Assembly (NCBI GenBank): GCA_964550375.1
Contig: CAZJYX010000004.1
Coordinates: forward strand, 96,501-160,500
From: JAAYXS01 sp964550375
GTDB lineage: Bacteria > Planctomycetota > Phycisphaerae > UBA1845 > Fen-1342
Reading direction: 5' to 3'
DNA length: 64,000 bases
Shown here: positions 59,014 to 64,000 of the stretch, in pieces
Numbering within the stretch: position 1 is the stretch's first letter
Layout of the letters: each line of letters begins with the position of its first letter
Notes under the pieces: model-generated
The model's input: the letters and a program-made list of their open reading frames with translations, nothing else
The model's database searches: none
What the model was told of the DNA's origin: nothing
Made by a program: the position numbers and the translations under genes

Positions 59014-60261
59014 ATGGCGACCCTGGTGTGCTCCAATCGCGCGACAATCGGGACCGCCGCGCTGGCGACCATACTGCTGACAACGTTCGCCGGCGGCTGC
59101 AACGGCGAATTTCCCCTGCCGCCAATACCAGCCACCTGGCCCCGCCACACCATCAGCGCCGCCTACCACGGCGCTGACGGTGTCAAGCTGGGCGACATCA
59201 ACGGCAACGGCCTCATGGACCTCGCCGCAGCCTGGGAAGAGAGCGGCGTCGTCACGGTGCACCTCAACCCAGGCCCGGCACACGCCCGGCAGCCCTGGCC
59301 TTCCGTCGTGGTCGGGCGCGTCGCCGATGTCGAAGACGCCGTCTTCGTCGATGTGAACAACAACGGCCGTCTTGACGTGGTCAGTTGCTGCGAGGGCAGC
59401 ACGCGCCGCATGTACGTCCACTGGGCCCCGCTGGACGACGCCGACCTGCTCAACCCCGCCGCCTGGACGACTGAGGTCATACCCACGACCGTCGGCGTGC
59501 AACAGTGGATGTTCTGCATGCCGGCCCAGCTCCACGACTCAGGCGTCCAGTTGATCGCCGGCGGCAAGGGCAGCGGCGCGAGCATCGGCTACCTCTCGGC
59601 CCAGGGCGATCCGCGCAACCTCGCCAACTGGACCTGGACGCCCCTGGCCGACGCAACGTGGATCATGTCGATCATCCCCGCCGACGTGAACGGCGACGGC
59701 GACCTGGACATCGTTTACACCGACCGCAAGGGCGCCGACCGCGGGGCCTACTGGCTGGAGAACCCGCTGATCGGCGACGGCCTGCCGCTTTGGCGCAAAC
59801 ACCGCATCGGCGCCACCAACGACGAAGCGATGTTCATGGACCTCGGCGACCTGGACGGCGACGGCCATCTCGACGCCTTCGTCGCCACCAGCGGCCGGGC
59901 CGTGATCCACTATCGGCCGGTCGGCAACCCCCGCCTCCCCTGGTCCGCCGCCCCCATCACCTGGCCGAATACCTTCGGCACCGGCAAAGCCGTTCGCATC
60001 GCCGACCTGACCGGCGACGGCAGCATGGAGCTTGTCTTCAACTGTGAGAACGCCGGCGGCGGCCGGGTCGGCATCGGGCGCCTGACCCAGCTTACCACCG
60101 AACCGATCAGCATGTGGACCGCCACCCCCCTGGCCGACACCGCCGGCCGCAAGTTCGACGTCCTCCAACTGCTGGACGTGAGCGGCAACGGCTACCTGGA
60201 CGTGATAACCACGGAGGAATCCGCAAACCTCGGCGTCGTGTGGTACGAGAACCCCGGCTAG
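59014..60261 (+). CDS. FG-GAP/VCBS-repeat lipoprotein
   Basis: 415 aa. Signal peptide with lipobox FAGGC (Cys29). At least four FG-GAP/VCBS calcium-loop units are visible: GDINGNGLMDLAAAW, VDVNNNGRLDVVSC, ADVNGDGDLDIVYT, GDLDGDGHLDAFVA, and later LTGDGSMELVF and VSGNGYLDVITT. This predicts a beta-propeller, likely surface exposed and carbohydrate- or protein-binding. It starts 3 bp after the GH88/105 stop, so the pair probably works together in polysaccharide use. A 13-C tract follows its stop. Confidence 0.9.
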   Translation: MATLVCSNRATIGTAALATILLTTFAGGCNGEFPLPPIPATWPRHTISAAYHGADGVKLGDINGNGLMDLAAAWEESGVVTVHLNPGPAHARQPWPSVVVGRVADVEDAVFVDVNNNGRLDVVSCCEGSTRRMYVHWAPLDDADLLNPAAWTTEVIPTTVGVQQWMFCMPAQLHDSGVQLIAGGKGSGASIGYLSAQGDPRNLANWTWTPLADATWIMSIIPADVNGDGDLDIVYTDRKGADRGAYWLENPLIGDGLPLWRKHRIGATNDEAMFMDLGDLDGDGHLDAFVATSGRAVIHYRPVGNPRLPWSAAPITWPNTFGTGKAVRIADLTGDGSMELVFNCENAGGGRVGIGRLTQLTTEPISMWTATPLADTAGRKFDVLQLLDVSGNGYLDVITTEESANLGVVWYENPG

Positions 60262-60265
60262 CACG

Positions 60266-60278
60266 CCCCCCCCCCCCC
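60266..60278 (+). repeat. Homopolymeric C13 tract
   Basis: Thirteen consecutive C residues lie 5 nt past the FG-GAP stop codon and 38 bp before the valS stop. It is outside coding sequence, so length change would not shift a frame. Confidence 0.95.
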
Positions 60279-60315
60279 ACCCGAGCAACAAAGACGACGC
60301 CCCCAGCCACCCCCA

Positions 60316-63231
60316 TCAGCCGCCAATCTCCGCCAGGTTGCGCTCTATCGCCGCCAAACGCCCCTCCAGCTCCGCCAGCCGGGCACGCTCCCGCTCCACG
60401 ACCGCCGGCGGCGCCTTGGCCACGAAGCCCGCGTTCGCCAGCTTGCCTTGCAGGCCGCGAATGTGCCCGCCCAGCTCGTCCCGCTCCTTCGCCAGCCGCT
60501 TGCGCTCCACACTCAGATCCGCCAACCCCTTGATCGGCACGAAAATCTCAACGCCCGGATACACCTTCGTCGCCGACTCCGCCGGCTTCTCCACGCCCGC
60601 ACCGATCTCCAGCGCCTCGCAGCGCCCCAGCCGGCACATCACCGCCTGCTGCGAAACCAGCCCCGCCACGAGTTGCCCCGCCGCCCGGATAACGGCCCGC
60701 GGCAACTTGCCGATCGCCGGCTGCCGCGCCGCCGAGCGCGTCGTGTTGATCCACGCCAGCGTATCCCTCAGCCCGCGAATCACGTTCTGCAACGCCGCCA
60801 GCTCGTCTTCCACTTCCGCCGCCCGCGGCCACGCCGTCGCGTCCGGCCAGACCGCCCGAATCAGGGCCGGCTCGCCGTCAATCAGCCGCGTGATGCCGCG
60901 CTGCGGCGCCGCCGCGTTCAGCTTCGCCCATAGCGCCTCGGTGATGAACGGCGTGATCGGGTGCAGCAGCCGCAGCGTCTGGTCCAGCACCCAGGCCAGC
61001 ACCTGTCGGGCCACCTGCGCCGAGCCGTCCGCGTGCCGCACCATCTCCCCCGCCTCGTTCCGCCCGAACAGCCGCGGCTTGACCAACTCGACGTACCAGT
61101 CGCAGAAGTCGTTCCAGAAGAACGAGTACAGCGCGTTCGCCATCTCGCTGATCTGGTAGTGCTCCAGCCGCCGGTCGCACTCCGCGATGCAGCCCGTCAA
61201 CCGCGACAGGATCCAGTGATCCTCCAGCGCCAGGTCCTGCGTCGTCAGCGGCCGCGGGGAATACCCGTCCAGGTTGGCCATCACGAACCCCGTCGCCGCC
61301 TGCCACAGCTTGTTGCAGAAATTGCGCCCCAGCTCGAACTTCTCGCTGCTGTTGACCGTGCGGCCGTCGTCCAACTTCACCGGCTTCACCGGCAGCCGCA
61401 CGTCCTGCGTCTCCGTCGCCATCTGGGCCATCGTGAAGCGCAGCGCGTCGGTGCCGTACAGCTCGATGATGTCGAGCGGATCGACGCCGTTGCCCAGCGA
61501 CTTGCTCATCGTCCGCCCCTGGCCGTCCTGGATGATCGGGTGTATCTGCACGTGCTGGAACGGCACGCGCTTCATGAAGTACAGCCCCGTCATGACCATC
61601 CGCGCAACCCACAGCGTGATGATGCCGCGCCCGGTGACCAGCGTGCTCGTGGGGTAGAAATACTCCAGGTCCTGGTTGCCATCCGTATCCGGCCAGCCCA
61701 GCGTGCTGAACGGCCACAGCGACGAGCTGAACCACGTGTCCAGCACGTCGGGGTCCTGCTCGAAGCCGTTTTGGCTCAGGTAATCACGGAATTCGTCATC
61801 AACCGCCTGCGCCAGACAGAAGTATCCGGACAACGGTCCGTCAATCTGCTCACCAAACTGCTGGTGCGCTATCAAGCCACGCGCGACATACTCATCAATT
61901 CGCGCGCGGACTCGCGCGGCCCGCTGATCATCCGGCTTCTGCCCGCAGCGCCACACCGGAATCCGATGCCCCCACCAGAGCTGTCGGCTGATGCACCAGT
62001 CGCGCTTCTCGCCCAGCCAGTCCAGGTACGTCTTCGCATAGCGCTCCGGGAAGAACCGCACCCGCCCGTCGCGGACCGCATCCATCGCCATCTCAGCCAG
62101 GTCGCCCATCTTCATGAACCATTGCTCGCTCAGCATCGGCTCGATCGGCGTCTTGCTGCGGTCGCTGTGCCCCACCTCCGTCTCGTACGGCTCGATCTTC
62201 TCCATCAGCCCGAGTTGTTCCAGGTCGGCCACCACCTTCTTTCGCGCCTCGTAGCGGTCCAGACCCGCATACGACCCACCGTTGGCGTTGATCTTCCCGT
62301 CCGGCGTCAGGATGTTGATCATCGCCAGGTTGTTACGCAGCCCGCAGGCGTAGTCCTTCGGGTCATGCCCCGGCGTCACCTTCACGCAGCCCGTGCCCAG
62401 TTCCTTCTTCGCCAGCAGCCCATCGGCGATGATCGGGATCTTCCGGTTCATCAGCGGCAGGACGCAGTTCTTGCCGATCAGGTGCTGATAGCGCTCGTCG
62501 CTGGGATGCACGCACACCGCCGTATCGCCCAGCATCGTCTCCGGCCGCGTCGTCGCGATGACTACGTAATCCTCGCCGGCCCTGGCGTTCGGACCGGTCG
62601 CGTCGTGCCCCTCGATCGGGTAGCGATAGTGCCAGAAGTGCCCCTTGACCGCCTCGTAGATGACCTCGTCGTCCGCCACGGCCGTCTGCAAGTGCACGTC
62701 CCAGTTCACCAACCGCGTGCCGCGATAGATCAACCCATCCTTGAACCACCGGAAGAACGCCTCATAGACCGCCTTCGCGCACACCTCGTCCAGCGTAAAC
62801 CGCGCCCGGGCCCAGTCGCACGAGAACCCCATTCGGCGAAGCTGCATCAGGATCCGCCCGCCGTACTCCTCTTTCCATTTCCAGATCCGCTCGACGAGCC
62901 CCTCGCGCCCCAGTTCGTGCCGCGTCAGACCCTCCTTCGCCTTCAGTTCCTTCTCCACCCGCGCTTGCGTGGCGATGCCGGCGTGATCGGTTCCGGGCAT
63001 CCACATCGCTTCGTACCCCGCCATGCGCTTCTGCCGGATCAGGATGTCCTGCAGCGTGTTGTTCAGCGCGTGCCCCAGGTGCAGCGCGCCCGTCACGTTC
63101 GGCAGCGGGATATCGACGACATAGGGCGTCTTAGCGGCGTTCGGCTCGGCGCGAAAATGGCCGCCCTCTTCCCAGAACCGGTAAGTCTCGCCTTCGATCG
63201 CACGTGGATCGTAGCTGCCGCCGTTGCTCAT
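60316..63231 (-). CDS. valS: Valyl-tRNA synthetase
   Basis: 971 aa class I synthetase. PLPNVTGALHLGHALNNTLQ contains HIGH as HLGH; the editing domain shows TTRPETMLGDTAVCVHP; GRTMSKSLGNGVDPLDII contains KMSKS; a C-terminal coiled-coil arm (LSVERKRLAKERDELGGHIR and RARLAELEGRLAAIERNLAE) is present. It attaches valine to tRNA-Val. The ATG at 63231 has GGAG 5 nt upstream and matches the family start (SYDPRAIEGETYRFWEEGG); the frame stays open well upstream through repeats that are not ValS-like. TATGGT at 63249-63244 is a possible -10 close to the start. Confidence 0.97.
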   Translation of the reverse strand: MSNGGSYDPRAIEGETYRFWEEGGHFRAEPNAAKTPYVVDIPLPNVTGALHLGHALNNTLQDILIRQKRMAGYEAMWMPGTDHAGIATQARVEKELKAKEGLTRHELGREGLVERIWKWKEEYGGRILMQLRRMGFSCDWARARFTLDEVCAKAVYEAFFRWFKDGLIYRGTRLVNWDVHLQTAVADDEVIYEAVKGHFWHYRYPIEGHDATGPNARAGEDYVVIATTRPETMLGDTAVCVHPSDERYQHLIGKNCVLPLMNRKIPIIADGLLAKKELGTGCVKVTPGHDPKDYACGLRNNLAMINILTPDGKINANGGSYAGLDRYEARKKVVADLEQLGLMEKIEPYETEVGHSDRSKTPIEPMLSEQWFMKMGDLAEMAMDAVRDGRVRFFPERYAKTYLDWLGEKRDWCISRQLWWGHRIPVWRCGQKPDDQRAARVRARIDEYVARGLIAHQQFGEQIDGPLSGYFCLAQAVDDEFRDYLSQNGFEQDPDVLDTWFSSSLWPFSTLGWPDTDGNQDLEYFYPTSTLVTGRGIITLWVARMVMTGLYFMKRVPFQHVQIHPIIQDGQGRTMSKSLGNGVDPLDIIELYGTDALRFTMAQMATETQDVRLPVKPVKLDDGRTVNSSEKFELGRNFCNKLWQAATGFVMANLDGYSPRPLTTQDLALEDHWILSRLTGCIAECDRRLEHYQISEMANALYSFFWNDFCDWYVELVKPRLFGRNEAGEMVRHADGSAQVARQVLAWVLDQTLRLLHPITPFITEALWAKLNAAAPQRGITRLIDGEPALIRAVWPDATAWPRAAEVEDELAALQNVIRGLRDTLAWINTTRSAARQPAIGKLPRAVIRAAGQLVAGLVSQQAVMCRLGRCEALEIGAGVEKPAESATKVYPGVEIFVPIKGLADLSVERKRLAKERDELGGHIRGLQGKLANAGFVAKAPPAVVERERARLAELEGRLAAIERNLAEIGG

Positions 63232-63360
63232 AACCGCTCCATCACCATACTGCCTGATCCAGAACGCGCCACAGGCCATCAGCCCCGCGCCGGTCAAATC
63301 CGACCCAATCCGCGCCAGACGCCAATCCGGGCCGGGCGCCAACCCACTCGCACTCCGCGC

Positions 63361-63470
63361 CGCGACCGTAACCGTACCGCGACCGTCCGAACCGTACCGC
63401 TCCGCCCCATCCGTTTCGCGACCATCCGAACCGAGCCGCGGCCATCCGAACCGAGCCGCGACCGTAAGGG
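63361..63470. repeat. Imperfect 20-bp tandem repeats upstream of valS
   Basis: Five to six units of about 17-20 bp, consensus CGCGACCGTCCGAACCGTAC, start at 63361, 63378, 63398, 63417, 63437 and 63457. Units four and five differ at one base. They lie 130-240 bp upstream of the valS start. Confidence 0.8.
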
Positions 63471-63703
63471 AGCGGTTCCTGCTACTCCGACCCGCGACCG
63501 CAAGCGCGCGTCCCGCCGCCGCCCAACCCGCTCCGCCGCCGCACAAAACCCTCAGTCTACCGCCGCGCGTCAACCCCGCCCAGCCGGCACCCCCCGCCCA
63601 GAACCCTCCGACGACGGTCACCACCGATCGCGACTCCCGGCCCGGCCGCGCTGCAACCCACCCGCCGCCGGACGATTCGCCCCGCCAAGACCAAACTTTC
63701 GGC

Positions 63704-63731
63704 TTGGGGGCGGGAGGGATTGTGCTATAAT
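63704..63731 (+). promoter_or_regulatory. Consensus extended -10 promoter
   Basis: TGC-TATAAT at 63723-63731 is a perfect -10 with the TGn extension; TTGGGG at 63704-63709 lies 16 bp upstream. It drives the partial gene starting at 63775, with a leader of about 38 nt. Confidence 0.75.
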
Positions 63732-63774
63732 GGCGGCTGTAGGTGGATTTTGGTGGCATTTCGGGGCCAGAGTC

Positions 63775-64000
63775 ATGAAGACGCTGACACGGTGGGCGGC
63801 GGTGGTTGGGCGGGTGAGCGCGGGAGCGAGCGCTGCGTGTACCGGGTGGGCGAGAGTCGGGCGGGCGGTGGTTGGCCGAACGGCCGCAGGGGTGCTTGAG
63901 CGTTGCTTGGTGCTTGGGGTGGTGGGGGTGATGTTCCTGGTGCAAGAGGTGTGGGGGCAGGGTTCGCCGCCGGCGGTCATTGAGCCGGTGGCGTTTGTCG
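63775..64000 (+). CDS. N-terminal part of a predicted secreted or membrane protein
   Basis: 75 codons reach the right edge of the window without a stop. The peptide begins MKTLTRWAAVVGRVSAG, stays basic and alanine-rich for about 45 residues, then has a hydrophobic run (CLVLGVVGVMFLVQEVWGQG) and a likely exported start (SPPAVIEPVAFV). It looks like a long signal peptide or a first membrane helix. No family can be named from this much. The consensus promoter at 63704-63731 and AGAG before the ATG support it as a real gene. Confidence 0.6.
   Translation, partial: MKTLTRWAAVVGRVSAGASAACTGWARVGRAVVGRTAAGVLERCLVLGVVGVMFLVQEVWGQGSPPAVIEPVAFV

Larger units (their letters stand above)
63232..63774. 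other. valS upstream region
   Basis: 543 bp without a protein gene. It holds the 20-bp tandem repeats at 63361-63470 and, near its right end, a consensus promoter (63704-63731) reading toward the partial gene at the window edge. Nothing else was recognised between 63471 and 63700. Confidence 0.75.

Noticed and set aside
60266..60278. Phase-variable C13 tract
   Set aside because: It lies between genes past both stop codons and away from promoters, so slippage would not switch a gene. It may also be a length-uncertain assembly position.
63232..63945. Upstream extension of the valS frame
   Set aside because: The frame is open but translates tandem repeats, and the family start MSNGGSYDPRAIEGE at 63231 has its own ribosome-binding site.

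Overview
The window looks like a chromosomal segment of a GC-rich planctomycete, most likely class Phycisphaerae. This rests on two secreted proteins with the planctomycete-style paired calcium/dockerin-like repeat (GDLNCDG..NAFDIDPFVLAL), the DUF4416, DUF151 and DUF1570-like families, a system II cytochrome c assembly pair, a stand-alone lipid A N-terminal-domain protein, and FtcD-type histidine catabolism. No phage, transposase, CRISPR array or rRNA was seen. It is mostly core chromosome with small lineage-specific insertions.

Layout. 1-2.2 kb: minus-strand start of a 2-hydroxyacid dehydrogenase, an unknown lipoprotein and a GlmU-like sugar nucleotidyltransferase. 2.3-6.3 kb: an overlapping surface-polysaccharide operon (DUF4416, WecA/MraY-type transferase, O-antigen ligase). 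6.4-12.4 kb: M61 peptidase, then a plus-strand operon of TPR protein, holA, lipoprotein and a phosphatase. 12.5-22.1 kb: ruvX diverging from rpoB, then a GNAT-like gene, then rpoC; the ruvX-rpoB gap holds two identical dyads that also match sigma-54 elements. 22.2-31.5 kb: secreted dockerin-like protein, a long gene-poor gap, uspA, a vWA membrane protein and ResB/ResC. 31.5-38.2 kb: hybrid histidine kinase, a DUF1028 multidomain secreted protein and ftcD. 38.3-44.2 kb: tsaB diverging from gapA-pgk-rpe-pseudophosphatase-accD-LAB_N. 44.2-50.7 kb: pyrH plus a second phosphatase, diverging from purM-lipoprotein-Trbp111-like-hutI; then a DUF151/hydrolase pair. 50.9-53 kb: tRNA-Gln(CTG) directly upstream of glnS, then a candidate small RNA with its own promoter and terminator. 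53.3-64 kb: TolC, tmk-holB, a GH88/105 lipoprotein and FG-GAP lipoprotein, valS, and the start of a secreted protein behind a consensus promoter.

Functionally it carries RNA polymerase beta/beta', both auxiliary clamp-loader subunits, two aminoacyl-tRNA synthetases and lower glycolysis. It also carries steps of purine, pyrimidine and fatty-acid synthesis, and the last two enzymes of a histidine-degradation route. The most unusual points are the gene between rpoB and rpoC, the dual dyad/sigma-54-like control region, the phosphatase-fold protein that has lost its catalytic residues and is coupled to rpe, the candidate small RNA, and several genes whose -10 box abuts the start codon.
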